NCBI RefSeq assembly: GCF_030644385.1
Contig: NZ_CP130060.1
Coordinates: 310,001-374,000 of the forward strand
Direction: 5' to 3'
Length of the DNA: 64,000 bases
Source of the DNA: Stomatobaculum sp. F0698
GTDB lineage: Bacteria > Bacillota > Clostridia > Lachnospirales > Lachnospiraceae
The notes under the pieces are model-generated. The model saw only the letters and a program-made list of their open reading frames with translations, did no database searches and had not been told where the DNA came from. The position numbers and the translations under genes are program-made. Below, piece after piece: positions 18,096 through 26,886 of this stretch. Each line of letters starts with the position of its first letter. Position 1 is the first letter of the stretch.

Positions 18096-19436
18096 ATGTT
18101 TGAAGATAAGACAGAAGCAGAGGCGCGTAAGGAGATACTGGCGCTCGTGGAAGAGTATGCGGAGCGCTACCGCGAGAAGAAAAAGCCCTTTCAGCCGGGC
18201 GACCGCATTTCCTACGCGTCCCGTGTCTACGACCACAAGGAGATGGTGAATGCGGCGGATGCCGTCTTGGAGTTCTGGCTGACCTCCGGTCGCTACAGCG
18301 ATCTCTTTGAGAAGAAGCTCGGCGAGTACCTGGGTGTCCCCTATGTGTCGCTCGTGAACTCGGGTTCGAGTGCGAACCTCCTCGCCTTCATGGCGCTGAC
18401 CTCCCCGAAGCTCGGCGAGCGTCGGGTGAAGCGGGGCGATGAGGTCATCACCGTGGCCTGCGGCTTCCCGACCACGGTCACGCCCATCATCCAGTACGGC
18501 GCGATTCCGGTCTTTGTGGATGTCTGCATTCCGCAGTACAACATCGATGTGACCAAGCTTGAGGCAGCGCTCTCCGAGAAGACCAAGGCTGTGATGATTG
18601 CGCACACGCTCGGCAACCCCTTTGACTTAAAGGCGGTGAAGCGCTTCTGCGATGCGCACGGCCTCTGGCTCATCGAGGACAACTGCGATGCGCTCGGCAG
18701 CCGCTATACCCTGGACGGCGAGACCCGCTTCACGGGAACCATAGGCGACATCGGCACCTCGAGCTTCTACCCGCCGCACCACATGACCATGGGTGAGGGC
18801 GGAGCGGTCTACACAAAGAACGTGGTCCTGCACAACATACTCCGCTCCATGCGCGACTGGGGCAGAGACTGCCGCTGCCCCTCGGGTGTGGACAACATCT
18901 GTCAGCACCGCTTCGACGGGCAGTACGGCGAACTTCCGCGGGGCTATGACCACAAGTACGTCTACTCGCACTTCGGCTATAATTTAAAGGTGACGGATTT
19001 GCAGGCGAGCATAGGCTGCGCACAGCTTGAGAAGTTCCCGCACTTTGTGGAGCGGCGCAAGGAGAACTTTAAGCGCCTCCGCGCGGCGCTCACACCCGCA
19101 GAGGACAAGCTGATTCTTCCGGAGCCCTGTGAGAATGCGGATCCGAGCTGGTTCGGCTTCCTCTTAACCTGCCGCGAGGGCGTGTCCCGCGAACAGCTGG
19201 TTCGCTTCATCGAGCAGAAGGGCGTGCAGACCCGCATGCTCTTTGCCGGCAACCTGACCAAGCACCCCTGCTTTGACGAGCTTCGGGCAAGCGGAGAGGG
19301 CTACCGCATTGTGGGAGAACTGAAGGAGACCGACCGCATCATGCGCGACACCTTCTGGGTCGGGGTTTATCCGGGCATGACGGCGGAGATGATAGACTAT
19401 ATGGCCTCGGTGATTCTGGAGGGGCTGAATCAATGA
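18096..19436 (+). CDS. rfbH: CDP-4-dehydro-6-deoxyglucose 3-dehydratase (E1)
   Basis: A 446-residue DegT/DnrJ/EryC1-fold enzyme that removes the C3 hydroxyl of CDP-4-keto-6-deoxyglucose using PMP and an iron-sulfur cluster. Two features separate it from ordinary sugar aminotransferases. The PLP lysine is replaced by histidine in SFYPPHHMTMGEGG (His about 229). Cysteines at 197, 259, 261 and 269 (C-x61-C-x-C-x7-C) resemble the E1 [2Fe-2S] set. It needs a reductase (E3) partner, which is not seen here. It overlaps the downstream SMR gene by 4 bases. It was presumably acquired as part of a surface polysaccharide cassette. Confidence 0.93.
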   Translation: MFEDKTEAEARKEILALVEEYAERYREKKKPFQPGDRISYASRVYDHKEMVNAADAVLEFWLTSGRYSDLFEKKLGEYLGVPYVSLVNSGSSANLLAFMALTSPKLGERRVKRGDEVITVACGFPTTVTPIIQYGAIPVFVDVCIPQYNIDVTKLEAALSEKTKAVMIAHTLGNPFDLKAVKRFCDAHGLWLIEDNCDALGSRYTLDGETRFTGTIGDIGTSSFYPPHHMTMGEGGAVYTKNVVLHNILRSMRDWGRDCRCPSGVDNICQHRFDGQYGELPRGYDHKYVYSHFGYNLKVTDLQASIGCAQLEKFPHFVERRKENFKRLRAALTPAEDKLILPEPCENADPSWFGFLLTCREGVSREQLVRFIEQKGVQTRMLFAGNLTKHPCFDELRASGEGYRIVGELKETDRIMRDTFWVGVYPGMTAEMIDYMASVILEGLNQ

Positions 19437-19798
19437 TGAGAGCGAAGAAGGGCGGGATTTATCTCGCCCTGCACGCTTTGGTGCTCTTTTACAGCCTCTC
19501 GGCGCTCTGCTCGAAAAAAGCGGCCTCCTATCCGGTCGCGAGTCGGGGCTGGCTTCTGTTTTACGGGGCTGTCATTTTGATTTTGGGGCTCTATGCCGTG
19601 TTTTGGCAGCAGATCATCAAGCGCCTGCCGCTCTCGACCGCATATATGAATAAGGCGGCGACCGTCATCTGGGGGCTGATTTTCGGAAGTCTTTTTTTCG
19701 GGGAGCGGGTGAGCGCCCCGAAACTCTTCGGCGCGGCGCTGATTGTTGCCGGCATTGTGCTCTATGCGCTGCCGGAAGGGGAGGGAAGGCATGAATGA
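19433..19798 (+). CDS. EamA/SMR-type small membrane transporter subunit 1
   Basis: A 121-residue protein with four hydrophobic segments (about residues 8-28, 38-58, 70-92, 97-115), the size of EmrE and of ArnE/ArnF flippase subunits. It carries a Lys/Tyr-rich first loop (SKKAASYPV) and the FFGERVS turn seen in EamA-fold proteins. It is encoded with a second, similar small protein, which suggests an antiparallel heterodimer that flips a lipid-linked sugar. The start overlaps the rfbH stop. The role in flipping is inferred from the sugar-gene context. Confidence 0.8.
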   Translation: MMRAKKGGIYLALHALVLFYSLSALCSKKAASYPVASRGWLLFYGAVILILGLYAVFWQQIIKRLPLSTAYMNKAATVIWGLIFGSLFFGERVSAPKLFGAALIVAGIVLYALPEGEGRHE

Positions 19799-20144
19799 CT
19801 TTCCCTTTTTGCACCTCGCGATTTTTCTCGGGGCGGTGCTGCTCGCAGCGCTCTCGCAGGTGCTCTTAAAAAAGGCGGCAATGCGGCAGTATGACAGCGT
19901 GTGGCGGGAGTACCTGAATCCGCAGGTTATCTTCGCCTACGCGCTCTTTTTTCTTGCGACTTTCATCGACGTGATTGCCTACCGGCGCATTCCCTTAAGT
20001 CTCGGCCCCATCCTGGAGGCGAGCGCCTATCTCTACATGTTGGTATTCGGCGCGTTCTTTTTCGGCGAGCGCGTCACGGCGCGAAAGCTGTTTGCGCTCG
20101 CGCTGATACTCGGCGGCATCGTCCTCTTCACGCTCGCGGGCTGA
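19791..20144 (+). CDS. EamA/SMR-type small membrane transporter subunit 2
   Basis: A 117-residue four-helix membrane protein, partner of the preceding gene: SQVLLKKAAMRQ after helix 1, then FLATFIDVIAYRRIPLSLGPILEASAY, and FFFGERVTARKL before helix 4. The ATG at 19791 overlaps the previous stop and has a GGGAGGG site; the longer frame from 19743 is ignored. ArnF-like pairing is the nearest known model, though no aminoarabinose genes are present. Confidence 0.8.
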   Translation: MNDFPFLHLAIFLGAVLLAALSQVLLKKAAMRQYDSVWREYLNPQVIFAYALFFLATFIDVIAYRRIPLSLGPILEASAYLYMLVFGAFFFGERVTARKLFALALILGGIVLFTLAG

Positions 20145-20186
20145 AGCAGGGCTTGCACCGTTTGAATCAAGGAGGAAAGTGAGACC

Positions 20187-21305
20187 ATGCAGGAAAAATA
20201 CGATTATCTCCTGGTCGGCGCGGGACTCTATTCCGCGGTCTTTGCCCATGCGGCGGAGCGCGCCGGAAAGAGCTGCCTCGTGCTGGAAAAACGCGCGCAC
20301 ATCGGCGGCAACATCCACTGCGATACGGTTGAGGGCATAGAGGTGCACCGCTACGGCGCGCACATCTTCCACACTTCGAACCCCGAGGTCTGGAACTTTG
20401 TGAACCGCTTTGTGACCATGAACCGCTTTACGAATTCGCCGGTCGCAAACTACAAGGGGGAGATGTATAACCTTCCCTTCAACATGAACACCTTTGCGCG
20501 CATGTGGAATATACGCACGCCCGAGGAGGCGCTTGCCATCCTGAACGAGCAGCGTGCGGAGATCAAGGGCGAGCCGAAAAATCTCGAGGAGCAGGCGATT
20601 TCGCTGGTCGGACGGGATGTCTACGAGAAGCTCATCAAGGGCTACACGGAGAAGCAGTGGGGGCAGGCCTGCACGGAACTCCCGGCCTTCATCATTCGCA
20701 GACTGCCGGTGCGCCTCACCTACGACAACAACTACTTTAACGACCGCTACCAGGGCATTCCGGAGGAGGGCTATGACACGCTGATTCAAAAGCTCTTCGG
20801 CAAGGCGGAGATTCTTCTGAACACGGACTATCTTGCGGACAAGGCGGGCTGGAACGCGCGCGCAAAGACCGTGGTCTACACCGGGCCGATCGACGCCTAT
20901 TTCGACTATGAGCTCGGTGCGCTCGAGTACCGCTCGCTCCGCTTTGAGACCGAGACCCTTGACACGGAGAACTACCAGGGCTGCGCGGTCGTGAACTACA
21001 CGGAGCGGGAAATTCCCTACACCCGCATCATCGAGCACAAGCACTTTGTCTTCGGCACCCAGCCGAAGACCGTGATCACCCGGGAGTACCCCTCGGACTG
21101 GAAGCCCGGCATGGAGCCCTACTACCCGGTGAACAACGAGAAGAACCAGGCGCGCTATGCCCTGTACCGGGAACGCGGCGAGCGCGAACCCGTGATTTTC
21201 GGCGGCCGTCTCGGCGAATACCGCTACTACGACATGGACAAGGTGATTGAGAGCGCAATGGAAAAGGCGCGCGCCTTGGGCCTTCCGGTGGGAGAAGAAG
21301 CATGA
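20187..21305 (+). CDS. glf: UDP-galactopyranose mutase
   Basis: A 372-residue cytoplasmic flavoenzyme that converts UDP-galactopyranose to UDP-galactofuranose for cell-surface glycans. The N-terminal FAD motif reads GAGLYSAVFA near residue 11. It is followed by the family-typical GGNIHCD, YGAHIFHT, GYTEKQWG, and the C-terminal FGGRLGEYRYYDMD. The length is normal. The start has AAGGAGG at the right distance, and the stop overlaps the GHMP kinase start. Its presence implies galactofuranose in the organism's envelope polysaccharide. Confidence 0.96.
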   Translation: MQEKYDYLLVGAGLYSAVFAHAAERAGKSCLVLEKRAHIGGNIHCDTVEGIEVHRYGAHIFHTSNPEVWNFVNRFVTMNRFTNSPVANYKGEMYNLPFNMNTFARMWNIRTPEEALAILNEQRAEIKGEPKNLEEQAISLVGRDVYEKLIKGYTEKQWGQACTELPAFIIRRLPVRLTYDNNYFNDRYQGIPEEGYDTLIQKLFGKAEILLNTDYLADKAGWNARAKTVVYTGPIDAYFDYELGALEYRSLRFETETLDTENYQGCAVVNYTEREIPYTRIIEHKHFVFGTQPKTVITREYPSDWKPGMEPYYPVNNEKNQARYALYRERGEREPVIFGGRLGEYRYYDMDKVIESAMEKARALGLPVGEEA

Positions 21306-22300
21306 TCATCACGAGAACCCCGTTTCGCATGTCCTTTTTCGGCGGCGGAACCGATATGCCCGAATTTTTCAGAGAGCACGGCGGCGCGGTGCTCTCGACT
21401 ACCTTTGACAAGTACTGCTATGTCAATGTGCGCCACTTGCCGCCCTTTTTCGACTACAGCACGGAGCTCTCGTACTCGAAGCTGGAGCGCGTGACCCGGG
21501 TCGAAGACCTGGAGCACCCGGCGGTGCGGGAGGCCATGAAGTTCCTCGATATGCACGAACTGCGTTTAACCTACGAGGCGGATCTTCCGGCGCGCTCGGG
21601 ACTCGGCACGAGCTCCAGTTTTGCGGTCGGGATGTTAAATGCCTTCTATGCGCTGAAGGGCAAGTACGCGGACAAGAAAAAACTCGCGGACGAGGCGATT
21701 TACCTGGAGCGCGAGCTCTGCCGGGAGGCGGGCGGCTGGCAGGACCAGATTGCGGCCTCCTTCGGCGGCCTCAATGTGATACGCTTTGACGCGGACGGCT
21801 ACCGCGTGAGTCCCGTCATTGTGAGCGCGGAGCGGAAGCGCGCGCTGAACGAGAACCTCATGCTCTTTTTCACGGGCTTTTCGCGCTTCTCCTCGGACAT
21901 ACAGCAGGACACCAAGCGTGCCCTCTCGGATAAGACCGCGGTGCTCCGGGAAATGGGGGCCATGGTCGACGAGGCGGAGAAGATACTGCTCCACAAGGAG
22001 AGCGACTTAAACGAGTTTGGGCGCATGCTCGACGCGAGTTGGGCGTTAAAGCGCGGCGTGAGCACAAAGATCTCGACGGATTCGATCGATCGCCTCTATG
22101 CGGACGCAAAAAAAGCCGGCGCGCTCGGCGGGAAACTTCTCGGCGCGGGCGGCGGCGGCTTTCTCTTATTCTATGTGGAGAAGGACAAACAGGACGCGGT
22201 GCATGCGGCGCTCTCGTCCCTCCTCCATGTGCCGTTCAGCTTTGAGAACGGCGGCACGACGGTCATTTTCTATGAGCCGGAGAGCTATGTCGCAAAATAA
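21302..22300 (+). CDS. GHMP-family sugar kinase (heptose-7-phosphate kinase-like)
   Basis: A 332-residue kinase with the opening RTPFRMSFFGGGTDMPEF typical of the HddA-like branch, the phosphate-binding GLGTSSS at residues 100-106, and the third GHMP motif GAGGGGF near 280. Relatives phosphorylate D-glycero-D-manno-heptose 7-phosphate or similar sugars at C1, leading to nucleotide-activated heptose. Other heptose genes (gmhA, hddC) are not in view, so the substrate is open. It is the last gene of the sugar cassette, ending 18 bases before the convergent ZIP gene with no clear terminator. Confidence 0.85.
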   Translation: MIITRTPFRMSFFGGGTDMPEFFREHGGAVLSTTFDKYCYVNVRHLPPFFDYSTELSYSKLERVTRVEDLEHPAVREAMKFLDMHELRLTYEADLPARSGLGTSSSFAVGMLNAFYALKGKYADKKKLADEAIYLERELCREAGGWQDQIAASFGGLNVIRFDADGYRVSPVIVSAERKRALNENLMLFFTGFSRFSSDIQQDTKRALSDKTAVLREMGAMVDEAEKILLHKESDLNEFGRMLDASWALKRGVSTKISTDSIDRLYADAKKAGALGGKLLGAGGGGFLLFYVEKDKQDAVHAALSSLLHVPFSFENGGTTVIFYEPESYVAK

Positions 22301-22318
22301 AATACAGGCGGCTTATTC

Positions 22319-23107
22319 TCAGCCGAGGGCCACATCGAGCGCCATCATGAGGGTAAAGCCGAGCGCGAAGGAGAGCACACCGATGTCGGAGTGCTCTCCT
22401 TCCGACATTTCGGGGATCAACTCCTCGACGACCACGTAGAGCATGGCACCGGCCGCAAAGCTCAGGAGATAGGGCATGGCGGGAACCAGAAGTTCCGCCG
22501 CGGCAAACATGAGGAGGGCAGCAAGCGGTTCCACGATGCCGGAGAGCAGGCCGTAGAGGAAGGCGCGCGGCTTCGTGCTTCCCGCGGAGAGCAGCGGGAG
22601 CGAGATGATGGCTCCCTCGGGGAAGTTCTGAATTGCGATGCCGAGGGAGAGCGCGAGTGCGGCGCTTGCCGAGATGTGCGCGCTGCCGCTTAAGAAACCG
22701 GCAAAGACGATGCCGACCGCCATGCCCTCCGGGATGTTGTGGATGGTCACGGCAAGCAGCAGCATGGCGGTCTTTGAAATGCTACTCTTGCGTCCCTCGG
22801 CCTTCTCCGCGTGGAGGTGAAGGTGGGGAATCAGTTTGTCGAGGAGAAGCAAAAAGAGGGTGCCGATCCAAAGGCCTATGACGGCCGGGAGGAAGGAAAA
22901 GTGCCCGAACCCGCTCTCCTCGCTCTGCTCGAGCGCGGGGATCAAAAGACTCCAGATCGAAGCCGCGACCATGACGCCTGCGGCAAAGCCGGTGAGGGCG
23001 CGCTGAAGGTTGCGGCTCAGATTCTCCCGGAGAAAGAAGACGGCAGCGGCGCCGAGGGTGGTGCCGAGGAAGGGAATCAGTATCCCGATGAGGCTTTGTT
23101 GCAGCAT
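22319..23107 (-). CDS. ZIP-family divalent metal transporter
   Basis: A 262-residue membrane protein for uptake of zinc or other divalent metals. It shows about eight helices, a variable loop with histidines (HLHLHAEKAE near residue 93), and the two metal-site helices with HNIPEGMAVG near 123 and IQNFPEGAIISLPL near 161, the paired H/N-x-PEG signature of the ZupT/GufA branch. The ATG at 23107 has AAAGGAT. It lies 37 bases downstream of the MATE gene, so it may be on the same transcript. Confidence 0.92.
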   Translation of the reverse strand: MLQQSLIGILIPFLGTTLGAAAVFFLRENLSRNLQRALTGFAAGVMVAASIWSLLIPALEQSEESGFGHFSFLPAVIGLWIGTLFLLLLDKLIPHLHLHAEKAEGRKSSISKTAMLLLAVTIHNIPEGMAVGIVFAGFLSGSAHISASAALALSLGIAIQNFPEGAIISLPLLSAGSTKPRAFLYGLLSGIVEPLAALLMFAAAELLVPAMPYLLSFAAGAMLYVVVEELIPEMSEGEHSDIGVLSFALGFTLMMALDVALG

Positions 23108-23144
23108 AGCGGATATCCTTTCAAATCAAAAAAGAACATGTCCT

Positions 23145-24527
23145 TCAGCGCACGCCGTCGTCCGGAAGCGGGGCGATGAGGAGGCGCAGAATGCGGAGCA
23201 GGAAATAGAGACTCACAAAGAGGCCCGCCCCCTCCGCAATGACAATGGACCACCAGACATTCCGGAGTTCGCCGGTCGCGGCGAGAAGGTAGGCGGCGGG
23301 CAGAAGGAAGACAAGCTGACGGCCGATCGAAGCCGCCATGCTGTAAAAACCCTTGCCGAGCGCCTGAAAGGCGGAACTCGTGGAAATCGAGAAACCGACG
23401 AAGGGCAGGCAGAGGCCTATGATGCGAAAGGCCGGAATGCCGAGGGTCAGCATCTCCTCCGAGGCGTTGAAGAGCCGGAAAAAGAAGGCCGGCAGGAGTT
23501 CAAAGAGCAGCAGTCCCACAAGCATAAAGCCGAGCGCCGTCAGGGTCGAAAAGCGCAGGGTGTGCTCGATGCGGCGCTTATGGCCAGCACCGTAGTTATA
23601 GGCGAGTATGGGCACCGTGCCGTTGTTAAGGCCGTAGAGCGGCATGAAAATGAGGCTCGAGACCTTGAAGTAGACACCGAGTATGGCGGTCGCGGTGGAA
23701 CTGAAACCGATCAGAATCCGGTTCATCGAATAGACCATGAAGGAACTCAGCGCCTGCATGATGGTCGAGGGAATGCCGACCGCGAGGATGCGAGCAAGGA
23801 GTTCGGGATGAAAGCCGAAGGACGAGAGTTTCAGGCTCACTTCCGGGTTTTTCCGCTGGTTTAAGCAAATCGCAATCAGCGCGGAGAGGCACTGGCCGAG
23901 CACGGTCGCGAGGGCCGCGCCGGCAATGCCGAGCTTCGGGAGACCGAAGAGGCCGAAAATCAGCACAGGGTCCATGACGATGTTAAAGACCGCGCCTGAG
24001 AGTTGCGACATCATAGAGAGCGTGGTGCGGCCGGTCGACTGCAGAAAGCGTTCGAAGGTAATTTCCATGAAGATGCCGAGCGAACCGCAGCAGACAATGC
24101 GCGTGTAGAGTACACCCTGGGAGAAGATGCTTGCATCGGCGGTCTGCGCGCGGAAAAAGGGGACGGCGAGAAAGAGGCCGGTCAGAACAAAGAGCAGGGT
24201 GAAGAAGAGCTCTAAGATGACGCCGCTCGCCGCAATCCGGTTGGCGCGCTGCGGCTTCTTTTCGCCGAGGGCGCGGGACAGCTGGGAGTTGATGCCGACA
24301 CCGATGCCGGTGCTGAAGGCAATCATCAGCGACTGCAGCGGAAAGGCGAGGCTCACGGCTGCGAGTGCGTCCTCGCTGATCATGGAGACAAAGACAGAGT
24401 CCACAATGTTGTAGAGGGCCTGGACGATCATGGAGATCATCATGGGAACGGACATCGAGAAGATGAGTTTTCCGACCGGCATGGTGCCCATCTTATTCTC
24501 TGTTTGCGTCGCTTTAGTCGTTTCCAT
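23145..24527 (-). CDS. MATE-family efflux transporter
   Basis: A 460-residue membrane protein with 12 hydrophobic helices in two similar halves. It starts with the MATE pattern KLIFSMSVPMMISMIVQALYNIVDSVFVSM, which includes the conserved QALYNIVD in helix 1, and later shows NKAMGRG-like SRALGEKKPQRA and NYGAGHKRRI. It exports cationic drugs or metabolites in exchange for Na+ or H+. The start carries GGAAGG upstream. It is divergent from the fructokinase gene. The substrate is unknown. Confidence 0.93.
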   Translation of the reverse strand: METTKATQTENKMGTMPVGKLIFSMSVPMMISMIVQALYNIVDSVFVSMISEDALAAVSLAFPLQSLMIAFSTGIGVGINSQLSRALGEKKPQRANRIAASGVILELFFTLLFVLTGLFLAVPFFRAQTADASIFSQGVLYTRIVCCGSLGIFMEITFERFLQSTGRTTLSMMSQLSGAVFNIVMDPVLIFGLFGLPKLGIAGAALATVLGQCLSALIAICLNQRKNPEVSLKLSSFGFHPELLARILAVGIPSTIMQALSSFMVYSMNRILIGFSSTATAILGVYFKVSSLIFMPLYGLNNGTVPILAYNYGAGHKRRIEHTLRFSTLTALGFMLVGLLLFELLPAFFFRLFNASEEMLTLGIPAFRIIGLCLPFVGFSISTSSAFQALGKGFYSMAASIGRQLVFLLPAAYLLAATGELRNVWWSIVIAEGAGLFVSLYFLLRILRLLIAPLPDDGVR

Positions 24528-24682
24528 CGTGAAAACCTTCCTTTCCTGAGGATTTGAGTGCGAAAATGTCTATAGTTTAGCAGTATTGTAAGAATCGCGC
24601 AAGGCAGGAAAGCCTTAGGTATGTTATACTTTCCTTATCAAAGAAAATGCCGCGCACGCGGCGAAACGACAGGAGGTTGCAC

Positions 24683-25651
24683 ATGGCAGAAGTTGTGGCA
24701 CTCGGAGAAGTGTTGATTGATTTTGCGCAAAAATCCAAAGATGTGGAAGGCTATCCTACCATGGCGGCACATGCGGGCGGCGCGCCGGCCAATTTTCTCG
24801 CGGCGCTCCGCAATCTCGGGCACAGCACGGCGATACTCGGAAAAGTCGGCGTGGATGCCTTCGGCGTGATGCTGCTCGGAACCTTGGAGCGCTGCGGCAT
24901 TGATGTGAGCGGCCTCGTGCAGGACGAAGAGTGCTTTACGACCCTCGCTTTTGTGACCTTTAACCGAGAGGGTGACCGCGCCTTCAGTTTCGCCAGAAAG
25001 CCGGGCGCGGACACGCAGCTTCGCTTCGAGGAAATCAAGCTTTCGCTGATCGATCAGGCCAAGGCCTTCCACTTCGGCACGCTCTCGCTGACCGACGAGC
25101 CGGTGCGCTCGGCGACGCGGGCGGCGGTGGCCTATGCGAAGGCAAAGGGCAAGCTCATCACCTGCGATCCGAACCTCCGCCTGCCGCTTTGGAAAGAACC
25201 GGAGGATGCGAGACGGGAGATGCTCTGGGCACTCTCGCAGGCGGACATCGTAAAAATCAGCGACGAGGAGGTGGATTTCCTCTGGAGCTGCACGCCGGAG
25301 GAGGGCGCCGAGAAGCTCCTGAACGTCTACGGCGTGAAGCTCGCCATGGTGACGCTCGGGCCGAAGGGCTGCTATTTAAAGAGCCGGAGCGGCGCTTCCG
25401 CTTACTGCGCGGGGCCGCAGGTCTCGCCGATCGACACGACGGGCGCCGGTGATATTTTCGGCGGCACCGCACTCGCTTGCGTTCTGGAGAGCGGCAAGGA
25501 TGTGTTGGAGCTCGATTCCGCGGCGCTTCAGGAAATCGGTACCTTCGCCTCGACCGCGGCGAGTCTATCGACCGAGCGCTCCGGCGGCATTGCGAGCATT
25601 CCGAGCCGCGAGGACATTGCGGCGCGGGTTGCAAGACTCGGACAGCAATAA
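24683..25651 (+). CDS. PfkB-family carbohydrate kinase (fructokinase-like)
   Basis: A 322-residue ribokinase-fold kinase, most like fructokinases that form fructose 6-phosphate. It opens with VALGEVLIDFAQ, has the first PfkB signature around GGAPANFLAALRNLG (residues 37-51), and the catalytic C-terminal signature DTTGAGDIFGG near 252 with the base Asp. The ATG at 24683 has AGGAGG at 24671; the frame extends upstream to 24647 without a ribosome site. It is a single gene between MATE and cysK with no PTS or invertase neighbours, so the sugar is not confirmed. Confidence 0.9.
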   Translation: MAEVVALGEVLIDFAQKSKDVEGYPTMAAHAGGAPANFLAALRNLGHSTAILGKVGVDAFGVMLLGTLERCGIDVSGLVQDEECFTTLAFVTFNREGDRAFSFARKPGADTQLRFEEIKLSLIDQAKAFHFGTLSLTDEPVRSATRAAVAYAKAKGKLITCDPNLRLPLWKEPEDARREMLWALSQADIVKISDEEVDFLWSCTPEEGAEKLLNVYGVKLAMVTLGPKGCYLKSRSGASAYCAGPQVSPIDTTGAGDIFGGTALACVLESGKDVLELDSAALQEIGTFASTAASLSTERSGGIASIPSREDIAARVARLGQQ

Positions 25652-25665
25652 ATCCTTAAACCCAC

Positions 25666-25694
25666 TTGACTTATATGTTTTAAGGGCGTAAGAT
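25666..25694 (+). promoter_or_regulatory. cysK promoter with flanking dyad
   Basis: TTGACT (25666-25671), a 17-base spacer and TAAGAT (25689-25694). A perfect 7-bp inverted repeat CCTTAAA/TTTAAGG (25654-25660 and 25679-25685) embraces the -35, a possible operator. Confidence 0.65.
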
Positions 25695-25729
25695 AGCCGC
25701 ATAGACAAAGACGAAAGGAAGGCTTACGC

Positions 25730-26662
25730 ATGTCAAAGATTTATACTTCCGCAGATCAGTTAATCGGCGGCACTCCGCTCTTGGAACTTTCTCACATTGA
25801 GGCGAAGGAAGGCGTCAAGGCGCGCATTCTCGCAAAGCTCGAGTACCTGAACCCGGCGGGTTCGGTGAAGGACAGAATTGCCCGCGGCATGCTGGACGAT
25901 GCCGAGGCGCGCGGCGTCCTGACCAAGGACTCGGTCATCATTGAGCCGACCTCCGGCAATACCGGCATAGGCCTTGCCTCGGTCGCGGCGGCGAGAGGCT
26001 ACCGCATCATCATCGTGATGCCGGATACCATGAGTGTGGAGCGCAGAAATCTCATGAAGGCCTACGGCGCGGAACTTGTGCTGACCGAAGGCGCGAAGGG
26101 CATGAAGGGCGCAATGGCGAAGGCGGAGGAACTCGCGAAGGAGATTCCGCACAGCTTTATTCCGGGACAGTTCGTGAATCCGGCAAATCCGGCGGCACAC
26201 GAGAAGACCACCGGTCCCGAGATTTGGGAGGACACGGACGGCGAAGTGGATTACTTTGTCTCCGGTGTCGGCACGGGCGGCACGCTGAGCGGTGTGGGCC
26301 GTTACCTCCGCAGCAAAAAGCCGGGCGTCAAGCTGATTGCCGTGGAGCCGGAGGCTTCTCCGGTGCTTTCGGGCGGACAGCCGGGCCCGCATAAGATTCA
26401 GGGCCTCGGTGCGGGTTTTGTGCCGGATACCCTGGACAAGGATATCTACGACGAGGTGATTCAGGTCTCGAACGAGGATGCCTTCCGTGTGGGCCGCGAG
26501 ATCGGCAGAGCCGAGGGCGTGCTGACCGGCATCTCTTCCGGCGCGGCGCTGTATGCGGCCTTGCAGCTCGCAAAGCGCAAGGAGGCAGAGGGAAAGACCA
26601 TCGTGGTGCTTCTGCCGGATTCCGGCGACCGCTATCTCTCTTCGCCGCTCTTCCAGGATTGA
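25730..26662 (+). CDS. cysK: Cysteine synthase A (O-acetylserine sulfhydrylase)
   Basis: A 310-residue PLP enzyme making cysteine from O-acetylserine and sulfide. The PLP lysine lies in [11 protein letters not shown] (Lys about 43), followed by the substrate loop [11 protein letters not shown] near 68, the phosphate loop [13 protein letters not shown] near 180, and the IPGAGAG-like region. It matches CysK rather than cystathionine beta-synthase in length. It has its own promoter and is ended by a strong terminator. The convergent Rrf2 regulator downstream could be its CymR-like controller. Confidence 0.96.
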   Translation: MSKIYTSADQLIGGTPLLELSHIEAKEGVKARILAKLEYLNPAGSVKDRIARGMLDDAEARGVLTKDSVIIEPTSGNTGIGLASVAAARGYRIIIVMPDTMSVERRNLMKAYGAELVLTEGAKGMKGAMAKAEELAKEIPHSFIPGQFVNPANPAAHEKTTGPEIWEDTDGEVDYFVSGVGTGGTLSGVGRYLRSKKPGVKLIAVEPEASPVLSGGQPGPHKIQGLGAGFVPDTLDKDIYDEVIQVSNEDAFRVGREIGRAEGVLTGISSGAALYAALQLAKRKEAEGKTIVVLLPDSGDRYLSSPLFQD

Positions 26663-26681
26663 TTCGAAATCGAAGTAAAGT

Positions 26682-26726
26682 AAAAGGAGTCGTGCTGCCT
26701 GTTTTTTGGCAGCACGGCTCCTTTTT
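26682..26726 (+). terminator. cysK terminator
   Basis: A long stem AAAAGGAGTCGTGCTGCC paired with GGCAGCACGGCTCCTTTT (one G-U pair), and a T5 tract, just after the cysK stop. Confidence 0.9.
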
Positions 26727-26834
26727 GGCGTGACAAGAGGATAATGCCGGGGATTGTGCGTGATAGGACAAAAAGACAATGAGCTCTCTTTCGGAACGGT
26801 AAGACATTGGTTTGCGGCATACGGCGCGTAGATC

Positions 26835-26870
26835 GAAAAAACGCCCCCGCGACAGGAAGCGCGGAGGCGT
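26835..26870 (-). terminator. Terminator of the Rrf2 regulator gene
   Basis: On the minus strand ACGCCTCCGCG pairs with CGCGGGGGCGT (one wobble) and is followed by a T6 run. It lies 17 bases beyond the Rrf2 stop codon. Confidence 0.85.
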
Positions 26871-26886
26871 GAGGGGGGCGTAGCTC

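Noticed and set aside
18096..19436. PLP sugar aminotransferase
   Set aside because: The catalytic lysine is replaced by histidine and the Fe-S cysteines are present, which mark an E1 dehydratase instead.
19995..21044. 349-codon minus-strand frame opposite glf
   Set aside because: glf is certain on the other strand; this frame is a shadow of its codon pattern.
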